From positions 3,035,343 through 3,099,342 of the forward strand of contig JAGGNK010013670.1 in NCBI GenBank assembly GCA_017590115.1: DNA of 64,000 bases, written 5' to 3'. Shown here piece by piece: positions 24,601 to 35,608 of the stretch. Origin of the DNA: Montifringilla adamsi. Taxonomy: Eukaryota; Chordata; Aves; Passeriformes; Passeridae. Each line of letters opens with the position of its first letter. Position 1 is the first letter of the stretch. Both the position numbers and the translations under genes were made by a program. The notes beneath the pieces were generated by a model that did no database searches, was not told the DNA's origin, and worked only from the letters and a program-made list of their open reading frames with translations.

Positions 24601-26674
24601 GGGTGCAGCAAAGAAGAACGTGAGGCACATCTGGAGCTGCTGCCCTTGATCCTTTGATACTGCCATCACAACACCTGGTGTGATAAAGCTCTGGGGTGAC
24701 GCTGTGCATCCATCTGTACAATGGCAGTAACTCTCTGTGTCCCACGTGGGATCTGGGAGTGACCTCTGTGTGTTATGGGGAGATGCTGCTGTTGGGCAGA
24801 GGCAACTTTCAGCATTGGCTGTGTGACTAGAATGGGCTGACTCAATGGGAACATGCTTTTAGAACATTTCAGATACTGTGCAGTGTTTCCATTTCTAGAC
24901 GGCTCTGGGTTGGGTCAGCAGGTATCCACCTGCCTTTGCTGTCCTCTGTGGCTAAATAAATCACAGGTCACAGCTGCTAAGCTGTCCTCTTGTCCTGGGC
25001 CAGGTGTCCACATGCTCACCATCCCTACCTGGCGTCCTGTGGGTCTGGGACCTGTTGCTGAAATGAGGAGGTTTTTCATTGGGGGATCTCCTGAGCTGGA
25101 GGATTTAACCTACATCCGGATACCATCGACCTTCAAGGTGGGCTCAGCTGCAGAGGAGCCTCTTGCGTTTTGCTCTTGGGTTCAGGTGTCCCATGGTCAG
25201 CCTGGGCCAGATTTGAACAAGGATGAGCTGCTGGTCCTGTCCCTCTCACTAAAGAAATGTCTCCTCTGTGAGTTTTGTAATCCTGAGCAGAGGAATGAGC
25301 AAACACTGAGGCAGGGCTGTGCCTTCTGAGGAGTGAGCAGCTTAGAGAAGTGGGGGAGCATGGGCCAAAGCCTTGGCTTCCCCTGCTTATACAGTGTTGG
25401 TCAGGTCAGCATTTTGTTCCAGCTGTAGACTTCTCCTTGGTTTTTGTGAGGAATTTAGGCTGTTTATTATGCCTGGAACAGCTTCCAGAACAGAATCTTG
25501 AAGCAAAAAGCTAATGGGTGTGAGGCAGGTAGAAACTTTATGTTCTTCAGTAAGTTGCAGAGGTGGCTGCTGGTGTAGTGAGCAGAGTGATGTTAGTGGC
25601 ACCTTTGTGTGGGAACAAGCCCTGAAGCAGTTGTTGAAACCCTGCCCCAGCACTGCACTGCCGGCTTGCAAGTTTAGGTCCTGCCCTCAACACAACCTGG
25701 AACTATGTGCCCTTCTTTCCAGCCTTGCAGGGAAGGGAGGACTGTGCCCACAGGAGTTTGGGCTCTGGTGGAACACGTTTGTTTTCACTGTGGGGTTGCT
25801 CTAACCTGTGCCATCCCTGCAGGGAAAGCGCTTGAGCCGCTTTGGTTTCCGGACAGAGACCACAGGGAGTGTCACCTTCCGCCTCTGTTGCCTGCAGCAG
25901 TCCAGGTGAGTGCAGCAAAGGGAGTATGAGCTCCATCAACTCCATCTCCTGTGCTGGTTTTGGCAGCCCTGACCTGCTGGTGTGCTTCTGTGCAGAGCCT
26001 TTCTTGAGAACAGTGCCCTGAGACAGCGCATGCAGAGTGTACTGGACCGACTGGGAGGCTTCAGTCAGCAGAGCTCTGTCTACAATGTTTTGGGTAGGGC
26101 CTTCAGTGTCATTCTGTCTTGGTGAGATTTGGCTCCCTTTTTACAGAGTGGGCTGGATATTTCAGGATAATCCATTAGTGTGGGAGTAATTCCCCTCCCT
26201 GTGAGCTCTCAAAGTCCATAGCAGAGGTTAAATGTTCTGCTCTGAGCTGGAAACTTCAGGAGGCATCAGCTCTGAGCAGTCAGGAGGGATAACCACTGTG
26301 TGAGGGCACAGCCTGGACTGGGCTGCCCAGCCTTGCCTGGCACTGGGCAGAGCTGGTGGCACTAAGGCACAGGCTCTCTCTGATTCCATTGTGTACAGAA
26401 ATCAGAGAGCAGCAGGTGGAGCAGCACCAGGTGCTTTGGTGCTGTAACCTGTTCATAGGAAGTGGGATCCTGCACCAGGAGAGATGATGTTCCCTGAAAA
26501 GACACATCCCTCCCCTTCCCTGAGGCTGTCTTACGCATTCTGGCCTGCTGTCACCTCTGTGTTGTAGAGGCTTTCCAGCGGGCACGGCGCCGGATGCAGG
26601 AAGCACGGGAGAGCCTTCCCCAGGACCTCATCAGCACTTCTGCCTCTGCTGTGCCCCAGCCCCTGGAGCCATGA
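15268..26674 (+). CDS. MKS1: MKS1, complete 17-exon coding region (B9-domain ciliary transition zone protein)
   Basis: MKS1 belongs to the B9/MKS complex of the ciliary transition zone (with B9D1, B9D2, tectonics and TMEM proteins); human loss causes Meckel syndrome. Coding exons: 15268-15365, 15438-15651, 16401-16556, 16842-16939, 17113-17241, 17562-17666, 18386-18494, 19356-19412, 20321-20363, 20852-20914, 21974-22044, 22823-22886, 24372-24479, 25004-25137, 25823-25905, 25996-26093, 26568-26674. All introns are GT-AG and phases join without a break: 1737 nt, 578 residues plus stop (human about 559). Recognised blocks include [13 protein letters not shown] (about 20-32), [46 protein letters not shown] and VKPDFTG. 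The B9 region spans about 328-485 ([24 protein letters not shown]), then a basic helical C-terminus ([17 protein letters not shown]). The ATG has G at -3 and +4. Exon 2, about residues 40-85, is Ala/Pro/Arg-rich and diverges from mammals. Homology is recalled, not searched. Confidence 0.97.
15690..16132 (-). mobile_element. CR1 LINE fragment in MKS1 intron 2
   Basis: Antisense CR1 with TCATCTAGTCCGACTCCCCT, AGTGAGGGAGACTCCACGCC, GAAGTTCTTCCTCGTGTTC and CTCCCTCAGCTTTTCATTG in the usual order. It is truncated at the CR1 5' side, ending near the TCCAGAACTGGACAG block. Confidence 0.85.
17882..18175 (-). mobile_element. CR1 LINE 3' tail in MKS1 intron 6
   Basis: Starts with the antisense of the CR1 3' end (ATCATGGAATGGTTTGGGTT), then CCTGCCATGGGTAGGGACAC and AGGGATGGGGCAGCCACAGC, ending near TGTTCTATGACTGC. 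Confidence 0.9.
21425..21862 (+). mobile_element. CR1 LINE 3' fragment in MKS1 intron 10
   Basis: Sense CR1 with GGAGGCTCAGGGGGGACCTT, TACAACTCCCTGACAGGAGG, GGACAAGAGGAAACAG and a diverged terminal GGCTTTTCCAACCTGAATCA. Confidence 0.9.
23840..24285 (+). mobile_element. CR1 LINE 3' fragment in MKS1 intron 12
   Basis: Same module order as the copy in intron 10, ending in CTGGACTCGATGATCTTGAA and a short ATTCTCTGATTCTTTG terminal repeat typical of CR1 3' ends. Confidence 0.92.
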
Positions 26675-27255
26675 GCATCACCTCTGCTGCTGCTTGGAGC
26701 ATTTGATGTCCTCCCTCCAACACAAGCTCCCACCCCTCAGCAGGAGTCCCAGTGCTGGTGCCTGGAAGCTTCAGAAGCCCTTCCTTTGTTGTTTTCCTTG
26801 GATGGGGGAGAGAGAGCTTGTAATACCTCCAGACCCAGAATTTGCATTTCCACGAGTATCTGTGGAAGGAGCCCAGTTTTTCAAGGCCCTTTGTTACCAG
26901 GCTCTAACAATACAGCCAGTTTTTCACATTTCTTCTGAAATATTGGCATGGAACCTGTGAACCCTGTAACACCTTTTCAGGGATTGAAAAGGAAATAATG
27001 AGAAAAATTGTAAATTTAGTTTTCTTCTTAGAGAAGAGGGTGATATGGAAGGCCAAGGCCTGGATGCTTTTTGAGATTAATGGAAAGAGTAGATAACTTC
27101 TTAAGAAATGCTGATAATTGTTATTAGCTGTTGTGTACAGGACAATCAATAGTAAAATTAATCCATCCACCTCTACCTTAAGACTGATTCATTCCTAGAG
27201 AGAGAGAGCTCTCTGCCACATGTAATACAAGAAATTAAAGCAAAGGAAGACAGAT
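26675..27255 (+). other. MKS1: Likely MKS1 3' UTR
   Basis: After the stop at 26672-26674 there is no AATAAA for about 1.8 kb. The first plausible poly(A) hexamer is the variant ATTAAA at 27234-27239, which would give a 3' UTR of about 580 nt. A canonical AATAAA at 28493-28498 could serve a longer form. The assignment is inferred from hexamers only. Confidence 0.35.
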
Positions 27256-29747
27256 GCAGAACTGGACAAAAGGATTACATTCTGCATTTTCTTGTGTGCC
27301 TATAAGGTCTGGCTCTGCAGTGGTGAGCAGGAATTTTCTTTGTTCAGGAGCACAATTGAAAACACACCTTCCCCTTAGTTCACCACAGAGCTTTGGGGGT
27401 TGGAAGGTTTGCAGACAGTGAGAGCAGTTGATAACATTTGCACAGCAGCTGAACTTTGAACTGTTCAAGCTGTTCATTTGAGGTTGATATTTGTTGGTGG
27501 TTCATTGTTGCATCTCTGATTGCAGAACACTGTGGTGCTTCCTGGGAAAGCTTGTGTTTACCCACGCTTTACCCAGTTTCTTCTGTTATTTTCTCATTTT
27601 TCCCCCTGTCTTTATTTCTGTCTCAAGTTCAGAGGAACATAGCTCCCTGCAGACTGACAGCGCTCTGCTGGTTTGTGCACGAGTCACATTTCCGTGTGTT
27701 TTCTGTTCCAAACAAAGGATGGGAAGAGAAATCTCAAGCTCAGACCATGCAGGTTTGAATATGTCTGTGAATTTAGGATTCAGAGGCAGGATATGAAATA
27801 TGAATTGGCCATCCTTTTCCTCTGCACATTCCTCCTTCACAAGGAGCAAGAGGTTCGTGGTTGCGGCCATGTGTGTGGTTATTGGAACATCCCCTTATTC
27901 CCTGGTGCTCCATTGTTTTCCTCACTCCCTTCTTGCCATTTTGAGGTTGTCCCAGTCTTCAATGAGAAAACAAACTCCAAAAAGCAGCCAGCAACTCTCA
28001 GAGTTTGTTCTTCCTTGACCTTTGCTGTAATTCCTAGATCTGTCTGGCAGCCTGAATGTATCTGGCAATTGCAATTATAAGTGGACTTTTGTTCACCTTC
28101 CTTGCCTGTTGCCCCTCATTTTGATGGAGGAGGCTACCAGGATGTGTTGGATGATGCTGGCCTGTGGAGCAGAGCTGTGTCCTTGGCCTGGAGCTGGGTG
28201 ATGTGCCTGGTGCTGATGTGACCACTCTGGAGGTACCACATGTGGTGCTGGAGCAGCAGAACTGATCTCTGTGTTCTGTCATGGTCTGTAATGACTGACC
28301 CAGGAGGAAAAGCATTCAGTTAGTATGTAGTATTTGTTATCTCTTTATTTTAATAATTATTCACGTTGTGGCTTTGTGTGTTTATCACACTCTTCGGGTG
28401 TTTTTGTGGTGCTTATCACCAATAGCTGAACTGCATTTCTTTGAAATGCTTCTCAGGATGGAGTTAAAAGGCTACAAGAATAATTTTGTATCAATAAAGT
28501 AACAAAACACCTTTATAATCAAGATGATGCCAATGGCAGATCCTGTTAGAATGGAATTTTCTGATGAGGTCAGGTTCCTGGCTCATTGACCAGTTGTTAC
28601 GGCAGGATTTATTGTCCTGAGTGTGAGATGCACTAAGATGTACATAATTATATCATTTTGCTACTTAGAACTCTGGATAGAGAAACTTGAGAGGAAAATT
28701 TTAAAATTAAAAATCACTAGAACCAAGCAAGCAATTTTTCCAAAGTAAGAGACTGTTTACAGTTCTTCACTGTCGTGCTTGCAGCCTCCTTGGCCTGGCA
28801 GAATAAAGTGGTGCTGGTAAAAGCTGGTTTGAAGAGACCCCTCAGCAAATGCTCTTTGAATTTGCACTTTTGTAAATTAAACTGGCAAATTTTTATACAC
28901 ATGTACACATGTGAAAATGATCTTTTAGTCACAACTGGCATTTGTGCTTTGAGCCTGCCAAGGAATCTGGCTTGGAGGGGAAGTGTGCGCAGCTGGAACT
29001 GAAGGCATGAGGAGGCCACTGGTGGAAGTGTCCCTACAGTTCTCACCGGAGGGGTATCCATAGAGGGAAACTCAGCAGGAGAAGGGAGAGGAAGGACTGT
29101 TGGGGGTGCACAAGAACTTGCTGCAGATTCTTGGGGGTCCCAGAGTGGGTCTAGCAGTGCGACTCGGGGTCTGTGCATGGCTGGCAGCCCCCCAGCTCTG
29201 GCTACACCAGCTGCAGCAGCGTAGCTGGTTTCTCTGGGGCTTTGTCTGCTGCTTCCTTTGAGCAGACTGGAGCTATGATGGGTTCTTGAGAGGCAACTGA
29301 ACTTGCAGCTATGGGATGGGCATCTGTCCAAGGCTGAATCCAGCTGCCTCACCCGAGAGCTTTGGGCAGGAGTCAGCCCAAAGGCCCTCAGGGCCTTCCA
29401 GGGTTGAATTGAAAGAGCTGTGCAAACAAAAGGGAATGGCAGGAATGATAGCTTGGTGGAGGAAAAGGATGTGGGCAGTTGACAGAGCCTGGATGATGCA
29501 AATCAACATCCATTAGAGATTCCAGTGTAAATGTAACAGAAAAAAAATTCCTAGGGATGAGTCATTCACATGATTGGAACAACTTCCACCAAAGTCAGAC
29601 TGCAGGAATGGGTTCTGGTCTCAGTGGAGAAGGTTTGGGCTGTGATAACTCCAAACTGGGGACTTGCCAGGAAATCTCAAATGGTGCATTAGCTTGGCCC
29701 CATCCCAGGGCTGGGGATGTGGACCAGGAGATGCATCCTTCCTTTGA

Positions 29748-29941
29748 GAAGGATGCTGGGATGTAGGGATATGCACCAGGAGGGCGTTTGAGAAGGACAC
29801 TGGAATGTGCACAAGGAGGGGTGCTTGGGAAGGACCCTGGGGTGTGCATCTAGAGGGATGTTTGGGAAGGATTGTGGGAATGTGCACCAGGACAGGTATT
29901 TGGGAAGGATGTTGGGATGTGCACCAAGACAGAGGGTTTGG
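29748..29941 (+). repeat. 37-44 bp tandem repeat, five copies
   Basis: GAAGGA followed by GGGATGTGCACCAGGA-like sequence starts at 29748, 29792, 29829, 29866 and 29904. Copies are degenerate. The array lies in the MKS1-STX1A intergenic stretch. Confidence 0.85.
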
Positions 29942-32900
29942 GATGTGGGGAGCTGCCAGCTCTGGGCAGGAGGAGCTGCAGCAGGACCATGTGCTGCAGA
30001 GATCTGTCCTGCCCCTGGCTGGTCTGTGGGGAGGGGAGGAGTACTTTATTTGCACCACAGGGTTTAAGTGGTCATTATTAAATCCCTACTGGAGGTTGAT
30101 TGTTGGATCAATATGTTTTAATTTTAGCCACGGGGTTGGAGTAGCAGAGGAAGGCTTCCAGCAGCAAAGGGAAGTTCTGGGCTGGTTTGCCTCTCATCCC
30201 CTGCTGCTGTTTTATTAATGCTCACTGTTCTCCCAAGGTGCAGCCCACGTTCTCTGCAGTTAATGCCAATATTTCAATGCACGGCAGAGTAAAGCTGACC
30301 TGAGCAAAATCCCACTTCATTGGATCAGTCAAGAAATAAATGTCCATGTGCCCTGTTCCTGCACTGAAATGATTGCTTTGGTTTGATTGAATATCCCTCA
30401 CTGCTTTGGCTTGAGCAGGTTTTTAAGTGAACCTTAGTGCTGTGCAGGCTGGAGATGCTTCCCTTTCTCTCTCATCTGTCAAAATCATTTTCTAGAGTAA
30501 CACAGAATATCAGAAAGGACTGACAGAATCAGACTTCTCTATAATTTATTCACAAATTCTTGTACTAAAAATCATCTGACTTTCACAACAGTTGGCAGGA
30601 TTTCTACAATGCGTGAAAGTGAAACTTGTCTTGGAGGTGTGTGATTCCAGGTTGCTTCAAGCTTTCCAGATCTGAGAATGAGAGAATCAGCTTTTGGGAA
30701 GGTGGGGAAGGTGAGTTTCCCATGGCTTAATGTGACCTTAGAAATCCAGAAAGGTCAGGCTGACTGTCAAGGTATAATGCACGAATTTCTTCAGGCAGCA
30801 TAACAGATGACAGATGCTCATCTGTGAAAAACCTGAGAAATGTTTTTCAACTTGTTTCTTACATAAAGACAGAGAATACAGATCATCCCTATCACATGTT
30901 TTCTTTTTAATGTAGGAAATTTTCCTGTGCAGGGCACTGGCAGTGGCAGCTTGCACCTGAGCGTGTTGTCAGGCTGCTGCTGGAGGCATGAGGAGGTGGA
31001 GGGAGCCTGTGATTCCTTTTAGGTGGTTCTTGTTTCTCTGTGGGTTTCCTGTCCCACTCTGCCACTCCCTGGGAAATCTTGTTCCCTCTGCTCGTGTTCT
31101 TGTGAGTGCCATGATGCTCTTTCAGCTCTGGAAATGGGATCGGGAATGAGAGATGAGAGAAGCTGTAGACAAGGGAATGTCCACTTTTCCTACTGCTGCT
31201 GGAAATACTGAGCCCTTACAATGTCTGATTTTTTCTACCACAGATGTGTTCAAAAGGCTGAATTGCCTTTCCTTCTCCTTGGTCACCTCTATTTTCCTTT
31301 GTTTACCTTCTGTGCCATTTTGACTTTTTCAGCCACTGCACATGCTCTTCCCAATTTTCCACCCCCCATCCAATGCCTTTTCTGAGTGTCCTGCCTCAGC
31401 TTCTCCCAGTCATGGCACAGTTCCCCTTCTTCCCAATGTCATCTCCCTGTTTGCTGAGAGGGGACAGGAGTCCTGTCCCTGGAAAGACCATGGGGCAGCA
31501 TCTTCCCATCCTTGGACACATGGGATTGCAGCCTGTGCTAGCTGTCCAAAAGCAGCTTTTATTGTCTGTTGGCATGGAGACAAGCATTTGGAGCAATTGC
31601 CACTGACATACCTGCATCCCTTGAGCAGGGAGAGGGAGCCTCCAGCTGGATCCACTTGCAACTATGGTCATACAGACCTTCCCCTGTGATGCTCCTGCCC
31701 TCCCTGGCATCTCCCTGTGGGTGTTGAGTGGGATGAGGGGTGAGTCTCCCTTGCAGGGAGGTGGTGTGGAGTGGCCCATCCACCTCATCCTTTCCTTGCC
31801 TCTGAGATCCTGTCTCCTATGCCACAGGACTTGGCCTGTGTTCTTGGCACGGAGATTGCCTCCCTGGCTCCCTCAGCACTGTGCTCTGTGACTCTGGTCT
31901 GTTCCGCCATGAACAGCTTTCTGTCCCATTCCTTGACAAATAGCTTCCAGCAGCTCTTCCAGGATCTCTGTCTCGTCCCTCCAAAGTGAGTAGTGTCCCT
32001 GAAGTAACAGTAGTGACTGAAAATGAATGAATTAGCAGCTTCAGGTGGTTTCTGATCTGCAGCCAAGCTGCAGCTCAGGGCTGCACTCTGGATTTCCATC
32101 ATGTTTTCATTGTCAGCCTCACTCTGAGCCCAGCACTTGCTTTTCTCTGTGGTTCTGTTGAGGATTTATTCTGCACCCCCTTGTGCGTGTCTGAACTCTT
32201 CCATTGGCGGTTGTGGTTCTGTCTCTCCTGATAGAGGCAAGTCTGAAAATGACAGGATTGATCTTGGATCTGCTGCAGCTGCACCAGCCATCCTCTGCAG
32301 CCTCTGCTCAAAACACCTCTGTAATTCGTCATGTCTTTGGTTTTTGTGCTGCATTTTGGGCTGCCTAAACATCTGAAAGTCCATCCATACACTGAGTGCT
32401 GCAGGCACAGGCACTGTTCCAGCAAGCTGTGCCTCTGGCTACCTGGATTTGCAATCCTCTGTTGCTTGTAGCACAAGTGAGGAGCTGTGTGACCCTCTCC
32501 ATGAGCCCCTGCATGACCAGGACTCTTGGCAGACCGATCACCCCACAGCTGTGTCTCAAGTCTTTGGGTCAGATCCTGCCACACAGAAGAGCTCTGAAGT
32601 GGGTGGTGGCAGCCAGCACAGAGGGGACCTGCAGGCCTTGGAGGTGGGAAGCTGTGGGGTCTGGAAATGGAAAATGCTGTTGTGTAGCAGGTCGAGAAGT
32701 TTTCAAAGTGGGCATGTTGGCTTCCATAGCACTCTGCAGAGCTCAGAAGTGGAGGAAAATGTTTATTCATGAGCCTCTTGATGAGATCAAATCTGGCTGA
32801 AAAGGTCCTTCACATAGAGGTGGTCCTGGCCAAGGTCTGGGGTGGAGGAGGCTGTGGACCTGTCCTGCTCTGGTAGCCCGGTGTTAGTGCCAGAGACCTG

Positions 32901-33479
32901 CCCAGTGTGCTGAGCTGTGGCAGTTTGGAGAGAGCCAAGTGTGGGACCACAGCAGTGGCACAAGGGGACAGGCAGGATGAGCTGCCAGCCTTAGCTCCAG
33001 TATGGGAAGGTGCTTCAGTTTGGCAAGAGCCAAAAGCATGGCTGGACTCATCCCCAGTCTCAGCTGAGGCAGCCAGAGCATGGTGTCCTGGCTCTGTGGA
33101 GTGACAAGGACAGAACTGTGTCTAGAGCATTCATCCTTCTCACCTGCCTTGCAGAAGGCTGAGCTTGGAAAGCATGTGACACAAGGAGCCAGAGCACGGA
33201 GAGTGTGGGACATGTGGAACCATCTTGGGAACAGCCTCTTCCCTCCACAGGGTGCTGAGAGGTATTAGGGGAGATGAAACCTCATGGTGGGTGCTGGAGG
33301 GCTGCTCTGACACCAGACAAGGTCTGTTCCTTGCAGTATGATGATGGCTTTGTACATCCTTCCATGAGTGAGACCATCCCTGGCACTGGAGTGATTCACA
33401 GCAACAAGGTCTGTGTCCCCCTCACTGTGGGGGAGTGAGCCCCTGCCCTGATAAGTTGCAGTAAATAAGTGCAGCACCA

Positions 33480-33562
33480 ACAGGAGAAATGCTGTGCCAG
33501 CACCTGAGCTGTGCCACCACCTGAGCTGTGCCCAGCACCTAAACTGTGCCCAGTGCTTCAGT
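33480..33562 (+). repeat. Short tandem repeat (CAGCACCTGAGCTGTGCC)
   Basis: About four units of 20-25 bp with the core CACCTGAGCTGTGCC. CAGCTG- and CACCTG-type E-box words recur within it. Confidence 0.7.
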
Positions 33563-34194
33563 TCCACCAATGAGACATCTCAGCACAATGGGATCCTGCT
33601 CCTGCACTCCCAGCTGAGATGCCCACAGGTGTCCCTTGACATCAGGGTTCTTTAAAGGCACCTGGATGGTGGTGGCCAAAAATCCCGTTCCTGTTCCACT
33701 TCTTGGAACAAGGAGCTGGTTTTCAAGCTAGTAGATGTATTGCTGAGAGCAGGAGCTTCAAACCTCTGGGAGGGAGATGGGCCCTTCCCCTGCAGGAAAC
33801 CTTGACCCTGATGGTCCCAGCTCTCCAGGAAAGCCCAAGGGCACAGAGTTTAGTATGGGATGTTTTAGAGAGGAAGCAGAGATGGTAAAGGGATGGATAC
33901 GGGTAATTAGGGGAAGAACACACATGGGATGATATGGGAATATTGGGGTGGCCTTGGTGTAATCCGGTGGTGCTGTCCCAGGGGGATGAGCTCTTCCGGA
34001 GAAGCGGGAAGGGAGCCCGAACCCCCTCTCTCGTCCCGCCCCGGGGGTCCCGGGAGTACCGGGGGCGCCGAGGGACGCCGGGGGGTGCCGGGGTACCGGA
34101 GACCGACTCCGCAGGTTCTGGCTGCAGCCGCCAGGGGGCGCCGCGCCCCAGAGGTGCGCTCGGAGCCCGGGCCGGGTTCACCCCTGGGGAAGGA

Positions 34195-34575
34195 GGGGCA
34201 GCGCGGGGGGAGCGGGGAAACCGGGGCTGTGCGGGGAAACCGGCGCACTGCGGGGAAAACGGGGCTGTGCAGGGGGTGCAGGGTAGACGGGGCAGTGCGG
34301 GATAAACGGGGCAAACGGGGCTGTGCAGGAGGAGCGGGGTAACCGGGGCTGTGCGGGATGAACGGGGCTGTGCGGGGGGAGTGGGGTTCTGTGGGCGAGC
34401 GGGGCTGTGCGGGACAGTGCGGGGTGAGTGGGGTAGAGTGGAGCTGTGCGGGGCTCGGGGGGCCGAGCATGGCATGTGGGACAGTGCGCAGTGAGCGGGG
34501 CTGGGAGAGGTGAGCGCGGTGAGTGGAGCCATGCGCGGTGAGTGGGGTGGTGAGTGGGGCTGGACGCAGGGTGAG
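34195..34575 (+). repeat. G-rich degenerate minisatellite upstream of STX1A
   Basis: Short units on the theme CGGGGCTGTGCGGG, interspersed with GGGAAACC and GGGTGAGTGG, repeat for about 380 bp. The plus strand has many runs of three or more G separated by short loops, a composition able to form G-quadruplexes. Confidence 0.75.
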
Positions 34576-35074
34576 CCGCGTTGGGTCTGGCCGTAACACC
34601 CGCGAGGGAGACCCCCAGCCCTGCGCACCCCAGGGATGCTGGACACTGTCGGACTGCGGGAACTGCGACCCGTGGCCCCGCGGCTGGATGCAATGGCCCC
34701 AGGACCTGCAGGAACCTGCAGGGCTCGGCTGTGGGAGATGCCGCTCCTTCTTAGCCCTGGCAGCGTGGAGGGAGAGGGATGTCTCTCCGACACTGCCAGT
34801 TTCCCCAAAAGTGGCAAACTGGCAGCATCTGTCTGAGCCCTGCTGGCACTTCTGTGCTCCCTGCCGGCCTGGTTTTGAGGTCCTAAGGGTAGATCCCCCT
34901 TGTCCCCAGGCTGGGGATCAGAGCCAGCCCATCCTGTTGGTGCCACCAAACCTCGCTGTCTGCAGGACGCCCAGCACCACTGCCACCGCCCCAGGGACAC
35001 CCAGGGGTGGCTCTTGGGGCTGCCCTGCTGTGCATCCCTCCACACCCTTCAGAGCACTGTAATGTGGTGTCCCA

Positions 35075-35420
35075 CAGGTATGACCTCCCCAGGTGTGATC
35101 CCTCCTGATGTTATTCCCAGATGTGACTTCCTCCTGTGGCCTCCCTAAGTATGACGCCCCCAGGTGTGACGTCCCTTGGGTGTGACCCGCAGCTGCGACC
35201 TTCTCGCGTGGACCCCTCCCAGTGAGACCCCTTCCTGTAGATGAGACGCCCCCACGTGTGAGGTCCCCCGGGTGTGACCCGCAGCTGTGACACCTCATTT
35301 TCCCCCGGGCGAGCCCCCCCGCCCCCGGTGACATCCCCTTGTAGCTGTGACCTTCCCAGCTGTGCCATCCCCTCCTCCGGTCGCGTCCCCGCGATGTGAG
35401 ACCCCGCGTGCCGCCTCCCC
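35075..35420 (+). repeat. Degenerate short tandem repeat (CCCAGGTGTGACNTCCC theme) near the STX1A start
   Basis: Units of about 17-25 bp built on CCCAGGTGTGAC or GGTGTGACCCGCAGCTGTGAC recur many times within 500 bp upstream of the STX1A ATG. TGACGC and TGACGTC-like words occur inside them, so some units could act as CREB/ATF-like sites. That function is only inferred. Confidence 0.6.
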
Positions 35421-35578
35421 GCAGTCTGACTCCGAGCTGTGAGTGTCCCCGTGCCAGTGTCCCCCCCGCCATGGTAGGGTCCCCCGGTGTCCCCCCTCCC
35501 CTCTCCGCAGCGCTCCACGCATGCTCCGCGCCCGCCCCTCCCCGCGCTCTGGCCGTTCCCAGCGGCAGCGGGGCAAGG

Positions 35579-35608
35579 ATGAAGGACCGGACCGGGGAGC
35601 TGCGCGCT
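35579..35608 (+). CDS. STX1A: STX1A coding exon 1 (N-peptide)
   Basis: This 30-nt exon runs from ATG to a GTGAGT donor at 35609. It encodes [10 protein letters not shown]. The start has A at -3. Human STX1A reads MKDRTQELRT from memory, so residues 6 (Q to G) and 10 (T to A) differ here while the Munc18-contacting D3-R4-T5 is kept. Confidence 0.92.

Larger units (their letters stand above)
27256..33960. other. Intergenic MKS1-STX1A interval, no recognised gene
   Basis: Besides the tandem repeat at 29748 no known element stands out. A poly(A)-type AATAAA lies at 28493. On the minus strand 31.78-32.77 kb all three frames are unusually open (223, 105 and 82 codons). The piece read on the minus strand from about 32414 down to 32166 has a varied, helix-like composition. 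I cannot name it and do not call it a gene. Confidence 0.35.

Noticed and set aside
28493..28498. AATAAA as the MKS1 3' end
   Set aside because: It would need a 3' UTR of more than 1.8 kb; a nearer ATTAAA exists and no transcript evidence is available, so it is mentioned only as an alternative.
28717..29352. 211-codon minus-strand frame
   Set aside because: Composition is unremarkable and no family was recognised; nothing supports a start, promoter or exon structure.
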